A stretch of DNA of 64,000 nt from an uncultured Clostridia bacterium (GCA_944337235.1 CALVLK010000002.1:1-64000); one strand, 5' to 3'. Shown: positions 8,670 to 17,576, numbered from the stretch's first letter. Program-made: numbers and translations. The notes: a model not told the origin generated them from the letters alone.

Positions 8670-9647
8670 TCAGTCGTACATCTCCGACTTTGTGCTTCTC
8701 GAAAAGAGCTTCGAGATCTCTTCGCGGCAGCGCGCGCCGTCATCTTCGCTCTCTTCGTGGCAGACGGCATAGACCGCCCGCGTGATGGGAAGATCCACCC
8801 CGTACTTTTCGCCCAGGCAGACCATGGCGCGCGACGTCTCCACCCCTTCCGCAAGCTTTTCAAAGCGCTGCCCCTTTGCGAGCATCTCCCCGTACATGCG
8901 GTTGTGCGAATAGCGCGAAAAGAGCGTCGTCTCGTAGTCGCCGAGGTGCGCAAGCCCGTAGGCGGAGCGCTCGTCCCCGCCCATCGCCTTGATGAGGCGC
9001 GCCACCTCGCGCGCCCCGCGCGACATGAGCGGTCCCTTCAGCGGCACACAGACGACGTCGAGCACACCCGCGGCGATACCCATCACATTCTTGGCGGCGG
9101 CGCCGATCTCCGTACCAATGAGGTCGTTCCCGTAATAGAAGCGGATGAGGTCGCTGCGGAAGGCGTCGACGAGGGAGCGCTTGAGCGCATCGTTCTCCGA
9201 ATCGATGACCATACAGTTCGGCTCGCCCTTGACAAAGCTCTGAATGTGCCCCGGCCCCACCCAGACGGCGATATGATCGCGCGGGATGCCGCTTTCAACG
9301 AGCACCTCCGAAAGGCGCTTGCCCGTATCCACCTCGATGCCCTTCATGCACAGGACAAAGGTCTTGTCCTGCACGGGATACTGCGTCACGCGGCGCATGA
9401 AGCCGCGCAGCCCCTGCGCGCTGATCGAAATGACGATCAATTCCGCGCGCGTCACGGCAAAGGCAAGGTCGCAGGAGAGCGCGATGCGCTCATCGAGCGA
9501 GACATACTCGTTGCGCCCCGTATCGCGCAGGACCTGATAGGAATAGTCCTCCTCCGGCCCCCAGGAACACACGTCGTTTCCCTTGCGGGAGAGATACCAG
9601 GCGATGAAGGAACCCCATCTGCCGCAGCCAAGCACACTGATCTTCAT
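8670..9647 (-). CDS. gpsA: Glycerol-3-phosphate dehydrogenase [NAD(P)+]
   Basis: Reduces dihydroxyacetone phosphate to sn-glycerol 3-phosphate for phospholipid synthesis. The N-terminal Rossmann motif GCGRWG is at residues 7-12, followed by the CMKGIE and KNVMGIAAG blocks. Length is 325 aa. The usual GPS-type substrate loop reads WVGPGHIQSF here, a variation worth noting. GGAG precedes the start. It is the last gene of the mrnC-to-gpsA minus-strand operon, 24 bp after recR. The GpsA product also connects to glpK at 17.6 kb and plsX at 44.6 kb. Confidence 0.9.
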   Translation of the reverse strand: MKISVLGCGRWGSFIAWYLSRKGNDVCSWGPEEDYSYQVLRDTGRNEYVSLDERIALSCDLAFAVTRAELIVISISAQGLRGFMRRVTQYPVQDKTFVLCMKGIEVDTGKRLSEVLVESGIPRDHIAVWVGPGHIQSFVKGEPNCMVIDSENDALKRSLVDAFRSDLIRFYYGNDLIGTEIGAAAKNVMGIAAGVLDVVCVPLKGPLMSRGAREVARLIKAMGGDERSAYGLAHLGDYETTLFSRYSHNRMYGEMLAKGQRFEKLAEGVETSRAMVCLGEKYGVDLPITRAVYAVCHEESEDDGARCREEISKLFSRSTKSEMYD

Positions 9648-9671
9648 AATTTTCTTCTCCGTAATATTTTA

Positions 9672-10265
9672 TCAAAGCTCCGTCCGCTCGAGCAGCGCCC
9701 GCGAGAGCGTGACGTCGTCGGTATATTCCAATTCGGACCCGTTGGGGATCCCGCGCGAAAGGCGCGTCACCTTCACGCCGAGCGGCTTTAAGAGGCGGGC
9801 GATATACATCGCCGTCGCGTCGCCCTCGACGTCGGCGTTCGTCGCCATGATGACCTCCTTCACCGCCCCGCCCTGCACGCGGGCAAGGAGCTCGCGGATG
9901 CGGATATCGTTGGGGGTGACGCCGTTCATCGGGTCGATCACGCCGTGCAGCACATGATAGCCCCCCTTGAACTCGTGCAGCTTTTCCAGGGCGATGACGT
10001 CCTTCGGCTCCTTGACCACGCAGAGCACGGACTGATCGCGCGTCTTGCAGATCTCGCAGACCTCCCCCTCGGTGAAGTTGCCGCATATCTTACAGAAATG
10101 CACGCGCTGTTTGGCACCGATGATGGCGTCGGCAAAGGCGCGCGCCTCCCCCTCCGACATGTTGATCACGCGGTAGGCATACCGCTGCGCCGTCTTTCTG
10201 CCCACGCCTGGAAGCTTGGAAAATTCGTTGATGAGCCGCCCGATGGGCTCGATGAACACCTCCAC
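9672..10265 (-). CDS. recR: Recombination mediator RecR
   Basis: Works with RecF/RecO in loading RecA on gapped DNA. The order is a helix-hairpin-helix region ([14 protein letters not shown], near residue 17), a C4 zinc finger (CKIC...CEIC) and a TOPRIM domain; 197 aa is normal. The start codon is GTG, directly after the ybaB stop, with GGAGG inside the ybaB 3' end 10 nt upstream, so the two are probably coupled. The dnaX-ybaB-recR order is a classic bacterial arrangement. Confidence 0.97.
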   Translation of the reverse strand: MEVFIEPIGRLINEFSKLPGVGRKTAQRYAYRVINMSEGEARAFADAIIGAKQRVHFCKICGNFTEGEVCEICKTRDQSVLCVVKEPKDVIALEKLHEFKGGYHVLHGVIDPMNGVTPNDIRIRELLARVQGGAVKEVIMATNADVEGDATAMYIARLLKPLGVKVTRLSRGIPNGSELEYTDDVTLSRALLERTEL

Positions 10266-10598
10266 TTACAGAAGTCCTCCCATGCCGCCCAGCTGGAACT
10301 TGCCCATCTTCTCTTCATATACGGCGTCCGCCTTCTTATAGCCGTCTAAAATGGCGGCCATCACAAGGTCCTCGAGCATCTCCTCGTCCTCGGGATCGAT
10401 GACCGACTTGTCGATCTCGATGCCGTCGATGATCTTTTTCGCATTCATATACACGACGACCGCCTCGCCGCCCGCCGTGCCGACGATCTCCCACTCGTTG
10501 AGCAGCTTTTCCGTCTCCTGCATCTCCTCCTGCATCTTTTGCGCCTGCTTCATGAGGTTCTGCATGCCGCCCCCCATGCCGCCTTTGAAATTTGCCAT
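10266..10598 (-). CDS. ybaB: Nucleoid-associated protein YbaB/EbfC
   Basis: A 110-aa DNA-binding protein that dimerises and coats DNA. It has the Gly/Met-rich N-terminus (FKGGMGGGMQNLMKQAQ) and the central amphipathic helix of the family. The ATG at 10598 has AAGGAGG upstream; an ATG six codons earlier lacks spacing for that site. It lies between dnaX and recR as in most bacteria. Confidence 0.96.
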   Translation of the reverse strand: MANFKGGMGGGMQNLMKQAQKMQEEMQETEKLLNEWEIVGTAGGEAVVVYMNAKKIIDGIEIDKSVIDPEDEEMLEDLVMAAILDGYKKADAVYEEKMGKFQLGGMGGLL

Positions 10599-10626
10599 CT
10601 TGTCCTCCTTCTTCAACGCCGTCGCG

Positions 10627-12384
10627 TCACTTTATCTCGATGGGATAACCCTCAAAATTCTTTTTCAGCTCTTCCAACCCGGACTTGTCCTGCTTGCTCC
10701 GCTCGCCCTTGAGCCGCACCTCGAACTGCGCAACGCCAAGCCCCGTGAACACTTCCTTCATCATCTCTCTGTGGTCCTCGCGCGAGAGAGAGCGCAATAC
10801 CGTCGGGCTCGCCGTGTACAGCACGAGCATATCGCCCTCATACACCGCCTCCAGATCCGAACACATGGTGAACAGCACGCCGTTCTTGCTGGTGCGGCGC
10901 AGCGTACGGATAAATCTGCCGTACACCACCTCGGCGGGCTCTCCGCCTGCCGCGGGCGCGGCAGCAGTCTCCGTTTTGGCGGGCGGCGCGGCGGGCGCGG
11001 GCTCCTGCTTTGCAACAGATTCCCGTTTTACAACGGGCTCCGCTTTGCCGCGCTCCTGCGCCGCGGGAACGGGCTCCTGCGGCATGTCCGAAAAGTATGC
11101 CTCGGAAAATATCGGCTCCTCCATGGGGGGAATATATCCGTCCTCCTCCGCGGGATCGCTCTTCTTTTGTGCGGACGGCGCCTCCCTGGGCGGCTGTACG
11201 GCGGCCTGCGCGACCTCTGCGGGCGCGGCAAGCGGCATGGGCGTGCGGGCGAGCGCCTCTTCGAGCGCCTTGACGCGCACCATCAGGGCGTCGACGCTCT
11301 CTTCATATTCGGGCAGGGAGATGCGCATGATCGCCGTCTCCAGCGCGACGCGCGGCGAAGAGACAAAACGCAATTCGCTCTCGGCGCGGGCAAGGATCTC
11401 CGTCGCGCGCAGGATCGCCCGCCCGTCTGCGCGCGAAGCGACCTCTTTCAGCGCGGCGAACTGCTCCTGCGGCAGCGAGAGCAACTTCTCCGCCCCCGCA
11501 CACAGCTTGACGATGGCAATCTGATTGAGCGTCACGAGCAGGTCGCGCATGATCACGCCCACCGCCTTCCCCGCGGCGAGGATGCGCTCCACCCCCTCGA
11601 GGGCGACGGGCATCTGCGCCCCGAGCAGCGCGTCGCAGAGGGCGAGCGTATCGCGGCTGTCCGCCGCGCCCAGCACCTCCGTCACGCCGCGGTAGGTGAG
11701 CTTGTCCCCGTAAGACAGGCACATCTCCGCGATTGAGAGCATATCTCTGTCGCTCCCCGCACCCGCACGGGCGATGGCGCTCACCGCCTCGCGCTCGTAC
11801 GGCTTGCCGATCTCATCCAGAATGCGCATGAGATGCGCCTTGAGATCCTCCTGCGGAATGAGTTTGAAGTCCATGCGCATGCAGCGGGAGAGGATGGTCG
11901 CGGGGATCTTGTGCGGTTCGGTGGTGGCGAGGATGAACACCGCATGCGCGGGGGGTTCCTCCAGCGTCTTTAACAGCGCGTTGAAGGCGCTGCCCGTCAG
12001 CATATGCACCTCGTCCACGATATACACCTTATACTTCCCCTCAGTTGGGGGATAGAGCACCTTTTCGCGCAGGTCGCGCATCTCGTCCACGCCGTTATTG
12101 GAGGCGGCGTCGATCTCCAATACGTCCAGCCCGCCCGCAGCGAGCGCTCGGCAGGTCGGGCATTTGCCGCAGGGAGAGCCATCCTGCGGGTGTTCGCAGT
12201 TGATGGCGCGCGCAAAGATACGCGCCACGCTCGTCTTGCCCGTGCCGCGCGGCCCCGAGAAGAGATAGGCGTGCCCGATTGCGCCGCTTATGATCTGATT
12301 TTTCAGAATGGTCACGACATGTTCCTGCCGCACCATCTTGTCGAAGGTGTCGGGGCGAAATTTTCTATACAGTGAAACGTGCAT
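10627..12384 (-). CDS. dnaX: DNA polymerase III subunit gamma/tau
   Basis: Clamp-loader ATPase of the replisome. Walker A SGPRGTGK spans residues 43-50; the zinc-binding cysteines are Cys63, Cys72, Cys75 and Cys78. The C-terminal third is a long Pro/Ala/Glu-rich linker with low conservation followed by a short tau-like domain, giving 585 aa. I looked for the AAAAAAG-type slippery site used in some bacteria to make gamma and did not find one. GGAGG precedes the ATG. It follows sigH by 12 bp. Confidence 0.96.
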   Translation of the reverse strand: MHVSLYRKFRPDTFDKMVRQEHVVTILKNQIISGAIGHAYLFSGPRGTGKTSVARIFARAINCEHPQDGSPCGKCPTCRALAAGGLDVLEIDAASNNGVDEMRDLREKVLYPPTEGKYKVYIVDEVHMLTGSAFNALLKTLEEPPAHAVFILATTEPHKIPATILSRCMRMDFKLIPQEDLKAHLMRILDEIGKPYEREAVSAIARAGAGSDRDMLSIAEMCLSYGDKLTYRGVTEVLGAADSRDTLALCDALLGAQMPVALEGVERILAAGKAVGVIMRDLLVTLNQIAIVKLCAGAEKLLSLPQEQFAALKEVASRADGRAILRATEILARAESELRFVSSPRVALETAIMRISLPEYEESVDALMVRVKALEEALARTPMPLAAPAEVAQAAVQPPREAPSAQKKSDPAEEDGYIPPMEEPIFSEAYFSDMPQEPVPAAQERGKAEPVVKRESVAKQEPAPAAPPAKTETAAAPAAGGEPAEVVYGRFIRTLRRTSKNGVLFTMCSDLEAVYEGDMLVLYTASPTVLRSLSREDHREMMKEVFTGLGVAQFEVRLKGERSKQDKSGLEELKKNFEGYPIEIK

Positions 12385-12396
12385 CGTTTGCCTCCA

Positions 12397-12972
12397 TCAT
12401 GACGGATCGGAATAGGATCGGAGCAGCTTCTTTTTGGCGCGTGCCAGGGCGTTGTCCACGCTCTTGACCTGCTTACCCGTCACCTCGCAGATCTCGGCAT
12501 AGCTCATCCCCTCCAGATACAGATTGAGCACGCGGTACTCGAAGTCAGAGAGCTCCTTCATCAGCCGCACCCGCAACTCGCTGCGCGACTCGTTGTCGAT
12601 CACGCTGTCCTCGGGCGTCTCGCCCTCGGCAAAGCGCGCGAGATCGGGATCAAAGAGCGACACATAGTCGTTGAGCGGGGCGTTCTTCTTGCGCGCAGAG
12701 CGCTTGACTGCGTCCAGGATATGCCGCGTCACGCAGAGATAGGCAAAGTTTTTAAAGCTCTTGCCCGCGTCCCCGCGATAGTCGCGGATCGCGTCGTACA
12801 GCCCGATCATCCCCTCCTGAACGAGGTCGTCGAGCTCCCCACCGATGAGGAAGTAGCGGCGCGCACGCGCGCGCACGGTATTCAGATAGCGGCGCAGAAG
12901 GAGGTCGGCGGCGGTGCGATCCCCCGCCTGCGCCCGCAGGACAAGCGCCTCGTCACGCTCTGCGTCTTGCAC
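12397..12972 (-). CDS. sigH: RNA polymerase sigma factor SigH (Spo0H-like)
   Basis: A sigma-70-family protein of 191 aa whose region 2 (YFLIGGELDDLVQEGMIGLY) and region 4 (MSYAEICEVTGKQVKSVDNA) closely follow the SigH pattern; in Bacillus SigH directs the switch to sporulation. Position supports this: mrnC-rlmB-sigH matches the yazC-yacO-sigH order in Bacillus. I chose the GTG at 12972, which has GAGG upstream and overlaps the rlmB stop by 20 bp; a longer reading frame adds an implausible N-terminus. It is followed by dnaX in the same operon. Confidence 0.9.
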   Translation of the reverse strand: MQDAERDEALVLRAQAGDRTAADLLLRRYLNTVRARARRYFLIGGELDDLVQEGMIGLYDAIRDYRGDAGKSFKNFAYLCVTRHILDAVKRSARKKNAPLNDYVSLFDPDLARFAEGETPEDSVIDNESRSELRVRLMKELSDFEYRVLNLYLEGMSYAEICEVTGKQVKSVDNALARAKKKLLRSYSDPS

Positions 12973-13666
12973 GGACCACCTCGTACACCGCGATCCCCAA
13001 CGCCACGGAGGCATTCAGGGAATTGACCTTGCCGAACAGCGGCAGCGAGAGCACCTTGTCGCACTTTTCGCGCGTGAGCCGCCTGACGCCGCTGTCCTCG
13101 CCGCCCACGACCAGGGCGACCTTTCCCGTGAGATCGTTGTCGTAGATGCTCTCGCCGCCCGCCTCGAGCGCATATACCCAATAGCCGAGTTTTTTCAGTT
13201 CATCGATCGCATAGTTGACGGAGGGGACCTTGGCGACCTTGATATGTTCGGCGGCTCCCGCCGAAATGCGCACGACGGCGCCCGTCACGCCCGCGCCCTT
13301 TGCCTTGGGAATGACCACGCCGTCCGCCCCGGCGCACTCCGCAACGCGCAGGATGCTGCCAAGATTGTGCACGTCCTCGATCCCGTCGCAGAGCACGATC
13401 AGGCTGTCCCCCTCCTCTTTGGGAATGGAGAAGAAATCGGCATATTCAAATTCCGATGCAAATGCGATGACGCCCTGATGCCGCTTTTCCGCGCTCTCGC
13501 GGTCGAGCACGGCGCGATCCACAAACTGCACGCGGATATCGCGCTGCCGCGCCAGGGCAAAGATCTTGCCGAGCACCCCCTGCGAGCCCTTTTCCAAAAG
13601 GATCTTTTCCACCGAGCGATCGCTCTTCAACAGCTCCAGGACGGCGTTTTTTCCCTCGATCTTCAT
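12953..13666 (-). CDS. rlmB: 23S rRNA 2'-O-methyltransferase RlmB-like (TrmH/SpoU)
   Basis: SPOUT-class RNA ribose methyltransferase; by homology it modifies G2251 of 23S rRNA. Residues form an N-terminal substrate-binding domain then the knot domain with DVHNLGSILRVAECAGADG, VVGGEDSGV and LFGKVNSLNASVALGIAVYE. Length is 237 aa. The ATG at 13666 has GGAGGAGA upstream and overlaps the mrnC stop (ATGA), a sign of coupling. Confidence 0.93.
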   Translation of the reverse strand: MKIEGKNAVLELLKSDRSVEKILLEKGSQGVLGKIFALARQRDIRVQFVDRAVLDRESAEKRHQGVIAFASEFEYADFFSIPKEEGDSLIVLCDGIEDVHNLGSILRVAECAGADGVVIPKAKGAGVTGAVVRISAGAAEHIKVAKVPSVNYAIDELKKLGYWVYALEAGGESIYDNDLTGKVALVVGGEDSGVRRLTREKCDKVLSLPLFGKVNSLNASVALGIAVYEVVRARRRA

Positions 13667-14058
13667 GCCTCTCCTCCAAAAAATAATGTGCGGATGCGCG
13701 CCTGCTGTCCCGTGAGATAGAGGTATCCGATGAGCGCCTCCACCCCCGTGGAGCGGTGATATTCCCCCACCCCGGCATTCTTGCTGCGCGAAAGCTTTTT
13801 CGCGTTCCTGCCGCGGCGATAGATCTCCTCCTCTTCCTCCGTCAGAAGCGGAAGGATACGCGCGATCGCCTCGCTCTGCCCGTGCGCCGAAACGGCGGCA
13901 GCCGTCAGGCGGTTGAGTTCTCCCGCCCTGGCGGGCTGCGACAGTACAAGCCCGGTGCGCACATACAGCGTATATACCGCGTCGCCGATAAAGGCGAGCA
14001 CGATGGGATTCATTTGTCTTGCCCGTTCGCGTTCGACGGGGAGTTCGCCCCATTGCAT
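13663..14058 (-). CDS. mrnC: Mini-ribonuclease III
   Basis: A small RNase III catalytic domain without a dsRNA-binding domain, which in Bacillus processes 23S rRNA precursors. The signature MNPIVLAFIGDAVY with catalytic Asp, and GVEALIGYLYL near the C-terminus, are present. A 134-aa version could start at 14067, but the TATAAT box at 14066-14071 overlaps that codon, so the transcript should begin close to 14058. Starting there gives 131 aa and a leaderless mRNA. It heads the operon to gpsA. Confidence 0.9.
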   Translation of the reverse strand: MQWGELPVERERARQMNPIVLAFIGDAVYTLYVRTGLVLSQPARAGELNRLTAAAVSAHGQSEAIARILPLLTEEEEEIYRRGRNAKKLSRSKNAGVGEYHRSTGVEALIGYLYLTGQQARIRTLFFGGEA

Positions 14059-14065
14059 ATTTCCC

Positions 14066-14094
14066 ATTATATCATCTTTTTCCTCCGATGACAA
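14066..14094 (-). promoter_or_regulatory. SigA-type promoter of the mrnC-rlmB-sigH-dnaX operon
   Basis: Minus-strand TTGTCA (14089-14094), 17-bp spacer, perfect TATAAT (14066-14071). Only 7 nt separate the -10 box from the ATG at 14058. Confidence 0.85.
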
Positions 14095-14176
14095 GAAAAA
14101 ATAAAAAAGAATCTGCAAACGGAGCCGCGCCGCCCCTTCACCCTAAAAAAAATTTTATCTCCCCCGCGAGAAGCGC

Positions 14177-14204
14177 TTGCAATTTTTGCGGCGAAGCATA
14201 TAAT
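14177..14204 (+). promoter_or_regulatory. SigA-type promoter of the antiporter gene
   Basis: TTGCAA (14177-14182), 16-bp spacer, TATAAT (14199-14204), followed by a 29-nt leader with GGAGG. Confidence 0.8.
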
Positions 14205-14233
14205 ATATGTCGTTTGTGCTTTGGAGGAATACT

Positions 14234-15484
14234 ATGCAGGCGTTTGAAATTTTACTGCCGCTCGCCCTCATCTTCTGTCTTGCAAAACTGTTGGGGCTGG
14301 GCGCAAACCGGATCGGGATCCCCGCCGTCATCGGCATGCTGGTCGCGGGCATCCTCATCGGACTTTTGAGCTATATCCCGTGGGAGCCGCTGCACGAGGC
14401 CATCTTTGGCGCAGAGGTACAGGAGGTACTCGGCGTCATGAGCAAGATCGGCGTCGTACTCATCATGTTCTCTGCGGGGCTGGGAACGGATCTGAGCAAG
14501 CTGCGCTCGACGGGCGTCGCCGCCGTCGTGATTACCACCTTCGGCGTCATCGTGCCCATGCTCTTCGGCTGGCTGATCGCCTCCCTCTTCTTCGGGTTCG
14601 AGAACGTGCTCTCCAACCTCTTCTACGGGGCGATCCTCACCGCGACGAGCGTCTCCGTGACCGTCGCCGTGCTAAAAGAGCTGAATAAATTGGACAGCAT
14701 GGTCGGTACCGCGATCGTGGCTGCCGCCGTCATCGATGACGTCATCGGCATCATCATCCTCTCGGTGCTCACGAGCTTCTCCTCCACCGGTGAGGGCACA
14801 CAGGCGGGCTGGAGCTGGTTTCAGCCCAACTCCGCCATGGTCGTCATCAAGATCGTGCTCTTCTTCCTTGCCGCCATCCTGCTCGGCGTGGGGCTGAGAA
14901 AGCTGTTCGATCATCTGGAGCGCAAGGCGCCCCACAACCGCCGCGTGCCCATTCTGATGCTTGCCGTCTGCTTTCTGTATGCCTACTGCGCCGAAAAGCT
15001 GTTCGGCGTCGCCGACGTGACGGGGGCATACCTTGCGGGCATCATGCTGGGCGGAACGCTGAGCGAGACGCCCTACGTCGAAAACAAGGTCGACACCATG
15101 GGCTATCTCTTCTTCTCCCCCATCTTCTTTGCCGACATCGGCATTGCCAACATCGACTATTTCAGCGAGATCGACATGGGCTTTCTGCTCTTCGGGCTGT
15201 GCTATGTCGTCGTCGCGCTGCTCGGAAAATTGCTCGGCTGCGGCCTGAGCGCACGGCTGTGCAAATTCAATACAAGCGACAGTTTCCGCATCGGCCTGGG
15301 CATGATGGTGCGCGCGGAAGTCATGCTCATCTGCGCGGAAAAGGGCGTCTCGAGCGGCCTTGTGCAGCCCGCCGTGTTCCCCTTCGTCATCCTCATCATC
15401 CTCATCTCCTCCATTCTGACCCCCCTTCTGCTCAAATGGTCGTATGGCAGAGAGCAGAAAAAGCGCGCGGCAAGCGCGGCTTAA
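14234..15484 (+). CDS. Cation:proton antiporter (CPA2 family)
   Basis: A polytopic inner-membrane protein of 416 aa with about 12 hydrophobic segments, matching the Na+/H+ or K+/H+ exchanger fold (NapA/KefB-like). Family features include IGIPAVIGMLVAGILIG near the N-terminus, GVVLIMFSAGLGTDL, and the paired acidic residues in AVIDDVIGIIIL in the middle, expected for ion binding. No TrkA-N domain follows. The ATG at 14234 has GGAGG 7 nt upstream; a start nine codons earlier lies before that site. Ion specificity cannot be decided. Confidence 0.9.
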   Translation: MQAFEILLPLALIFCLAKLLGLGANRIGIPAVIGMLVAGILIGLLSYIPWEPLHEAIFGAEVQEVLGVMSKIGVVLIMFSAGLGTDLSKLRSTGVAAVVITTFGVIVPMLFGWLIASLFFGFENVLSNLFYGAILTATSVSVTVAVLKELNKLDSMVGTAIVAAAVIDDVIGIIILSVLTSFSSTGEGTQAGWSWFQPNSAMVVIKIVLFFLAAILLGVGLRKLFDHLERKAPHNRRVPILMLAVCFLYAYCAEKLFGVADVTGAYLAGIMLGGTLSETPYVENKVDTMGYLFFSPIFFADIGIANIDYFSEIDMGFLLFGLCYVVVALLGKLLGCGLSARLCKFNTSDSFRIGLGMMVRAEVMLICAEKGVSSGLVQPAVFPFVILIILISSILTPLLLKWSYGREQKKRAASAA

Positions 15485-15498
15485 TTTCTCCTTTCCCC

Positions 15499-15527
15499 TT
15501 GTAAAGCGGGCGACATTGTGTTATACT
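15499..15527 (+). promoter_or_regulatory. SigA-type promoter of the aldo/keto reductase gene
   Basis: TTGTAA (15499-15504), 17-bp spacer, TATACT (15522-15527), in the gap after the antiporter. Confidence 0.7.
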
Positions 15528-15547
15528 GAAAGAAAAGGAGCATCGCT

Positions 15548-16522
15548 ATGAAATACAGAAATTTGGGAAAATGGGGACTGAAGGTGAGCGAGATCGCCCT
15601 GGGAAGCTGGGTGACCGACCTCTCGGGCACAGACGCGGAAGAGGTCGCAAAAAAGACGATCGACCGCGCCTTCGACCTCGGCGTCAACTTCTTCGACTGC
15701 GCCGACGCCTATTCGGGCGGGGCGGCGGAGCGCTTCCTCGGCAGGGCGCTGGGCGAGCACGCACGGCATGAATACGTCGTATCCTCGAAGGTATTCTTCC
15801 CCATGGGGCCAGGCGCCAACGACTGGGGGCTTTCGCGCAAGCATATCATCGAACAACTCGACCGATCGCTGAAAAATCTGAAGCTGGACTATATCGACCT
15901 GTATTTCTGCCACCGGTTTGACCCGACGACCCCCATCGAAGAGACGATGCAGGTCCTCTCCGACATGCTCGCGGCGGGCAAGATCCTGTATTACGGCGTT
16001 TCGGAATGGTCGCCCGTACAGCTGACCAAGGCGCTTGCCGTCGTAAAAGAGAACGGGCTGCGCCCGCTCTCCGTCATCCAGCCGCAGTACAATATGACGG
16101 ACCGCTATATTGAAGATGAGATCATGGACATCTGCGCAGAGAACGGCGTGGGGATCGTGCCCTTCTCGCCGCTGGCACAGGGACTTCTGACGGGAAAATA
16201 CCGCAAAGGACAGCCGCTGCCCGAGGGCTCCCGCGCCACCTGGCAGGCGGACAAGCAGATCAATAAGCTGCTCACGGAGGAAAACCTCGACAAGGTGGAG
16301 CGCCTTCTTCCCATTACGGAACGCCTCGGCGTGCCCCTCTCCGTGCTCGCCCTCGCCTGGATTTTGAGAAAGCGGCAGATCTCCTCCGTCATCACGGGCG
16401 CAAGCCGTGCGGAGCAGCTGGAAAAAAATGTGCGCGCAAGCGGGTTTGTCATCCCCGACGACGCCCTCGCCGAGATCGAAAGTATCCTCGACTATCATCC
16501 CTTCGTCAGAAGGATCGGATAA
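15548..16522 (+). CDS. Aldo/keto reductase (Kv-beta/YghZ-like)
   Basis: NAD(P)H-dependent carbonyl reductase with a TIM-barrel fold, 324 aa. The catalytic tetrad is complete: Asp50 and Tyr55 in FFDCADAYSGG, Lys81 in VVSSKVFF and His122 in YFCHRFD. The C-terminal half has the NADPH-binding pattern seen in the potassium-channel beta-subunit subgroup (VITGASRAEQLEKN). AAGGAG precedes the start. It has its own promoter and a strong terminator. The physiological substrate is unknown; detoxification of reactive aldehydes is typical of the family. Confidence 0.93.
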   Translation: MKYRNLGKWGLKVSEIALGSWVTDLSGTDAEEVAKKTIDRAFDLGVNFFDCADAYSGGAAERFLGRALGEHARHEYVVSSKVFFPMGPGANDWGLSRKHIIEQLDRSLKNLKLDYIDLYFCHRFDPTTPIEETMQVLSDMLAAGKILYYGVSEWSPVQLTKALAVVKENGLRPLSVIQPQYNMTDRYIEDEIMDICAENGVGIVPFSPLAQGLLTGKYRKGQPLPEGSRATWQADKQINKLLTEENLDKVERLLPITERLGVPLSVLALAWILRKRQISSVITGASRAEQLEKNVRASGFVIPDDALAEIESILDYHPFVRRIG

Positions 16523-16540
16523 ATTCTCAATCGCCTTTGC

Positions 16541-16578
16541 AAACCGCCCTGCGGGACAGTCGTCCCGCAGGGCGGTTT
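16541..16578. terminator. Hairpin between convergent genes
   Basis: A perfect 17-bp stem (16541-16557 with 16562-16578) with a 4-nt loop between the reductase (plus) and the ZIP gene (minus). T-runs are short, but the position suits a bidirectional terminator. Confidence 0.75.
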
Positions 16579-16602
16579 GCTATATCATAGATCATAGATC
16601 TG

Positions 16603-17382
16603 TCAGCCCAACGCGACGTCCAGGCTCATCATGAGCACGAAGCCCGCCATCAGGCTCCAGGTGCCAAGGTGGGGGTGCCGCTCGGGCATGGCGTCGGGAA
16701 TGAGATCCTCTGCAACGACAAACACCATCGCCCCCGCCGAAAAGGCAAGGAACCACGGCTGCGCGGCCTGCAAGACGGAGGCAAGCATGATGCCGACGAA
16801 GGCAGAGATCGGCTCGACCGCGCCGCTGGCAACGCCAAGGCCGAACGCCTTCCATCGACTGCCCGTCGCCTTCTTCAAGGGAAGTGTGACGGCGGCACCC
16901 TCGGGAAGATTCTGAATGGCGATGCCGAGCGCCAGCGTAAAAGCAGACCAGAGTGCGGCCTGCGAGGATGTGAGCAGCGCGGCGCCGAAGGCAAAGCCGA
17001 CCGCAAGCCCCTCGGGGATGTTGTGGATGGTCACAGCAAGGAACATGCGCACAGGCTTAGAGAGCGAGACGCGCGGCCCCTCCGCCTCCCCCGTCCCCCG
17101 ATGCAGATGGGGCACGATATGATCGAGCAAGACAAGAAAGAGGCCGCCAAGCACAAACCCCGCGGCGGCGGGAACAAAGCTCCATGTTCCCCAATCTGCG
17201 GCGCCCTCCATGGCGGGAATCAGCAAGGACCAGATCGACGCCGCAAGCATGATCCCCGCCGCAAAGCCCAAAAAGATCGTGTTCAGCCGCTCAGAGATGT
17301 CGCGGCGGAAGAAAAAGACGAGCGCCGCACCCAGCGACGTCGCAAAAAAGACCAAAAAAATTCCCAACAGTACGATCCACAT
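16603..17382 (-). CDS. ZIP-family metal transporter
   Basis: Membrane protein of 259 aa with about eight hydrophobic segments that imports zinc or another divalent metal. The ZIP signature is clear: HNIPEGLAVGFAFG and IQNLPEGAAVTLP carry the metal-binding His/Asn/Glu residues, and a His-rich loop (VPHLHRG) separates the helices. I chose the ATG at 17382, which is 6 nt after CGAGG; the ATG at 17388 is directly against that site. The upstream region holds an AT-rich repeat set that may regulate it. Confidence 0.9.
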   Translation of the reverse strand: MWIVLLGIFLVFFATSLGAALVFFFRRDISERLNTIFLGFAAGIMLAASIWSLLIPAMEGAADWGTWSFVPAAAGFVLGGLFLVLLDHIVPHLHRGTGEAEGPRVSLSKPVRMFLAVTIHNIPEGLAVGFAFGAALLTSSQAALWSAFTLALGIAIQNLPEGAAVTLPLKKATGSRWKAFGLGVASGAVEPISAFVGIMLASVLQAAQPWFLAFSAGAMVFVVAEDLIPDAMPERHPHLGTWSLMAGFVLMMSLDVALG

Positions 17383-17472
17383 ATCCATCCTCGATCATGT
17401 GCAAATTAAATCCCGGGCACGCCCCGCAACAGGAAAATTTTGCCCTCAATGGTGATTTTTATACACTATTTT

Positions 17473-17520
17473 ATAAACTATGTCAGAAATAGTATATATA
17501 TTATATCAGACATAGTATAT
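17473..17520. promoter_or_regulatory. AT-rich repeat cluster upstream of the ZIP gene (operator-like)
   Basis: Two 19-bp direct repeats (17479-17497 and 17502-17520, two mismatches, 23-bp spacing) each contain TCAGA flanked by AT-rich halves. They also form an inverted repeat, ACTATGTC (17477-17484) with GACATAGT (17509-17516), extendable to 11 of 12 bases per arm. The first copy is a dyad ACTAT-N7-ATAGT. A paired regulator-binding site is the natural reading; the regulator is not identified. The rest of 17383-17576 is AT-rich with no gene. Confidence 0.6.
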
Positions 17521-17576
17521 GTTATATCTCACATATTACTCTGTTAAATGGTAAAAATAACAAATGGCGCACAAAG

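Noticed and set aside
10960-11300. Possible programmed frameshift in dnaX
   Set aside because: No AAAAAAG-type slippery run with a stem was found in the linker; a single full-length product is more likely.
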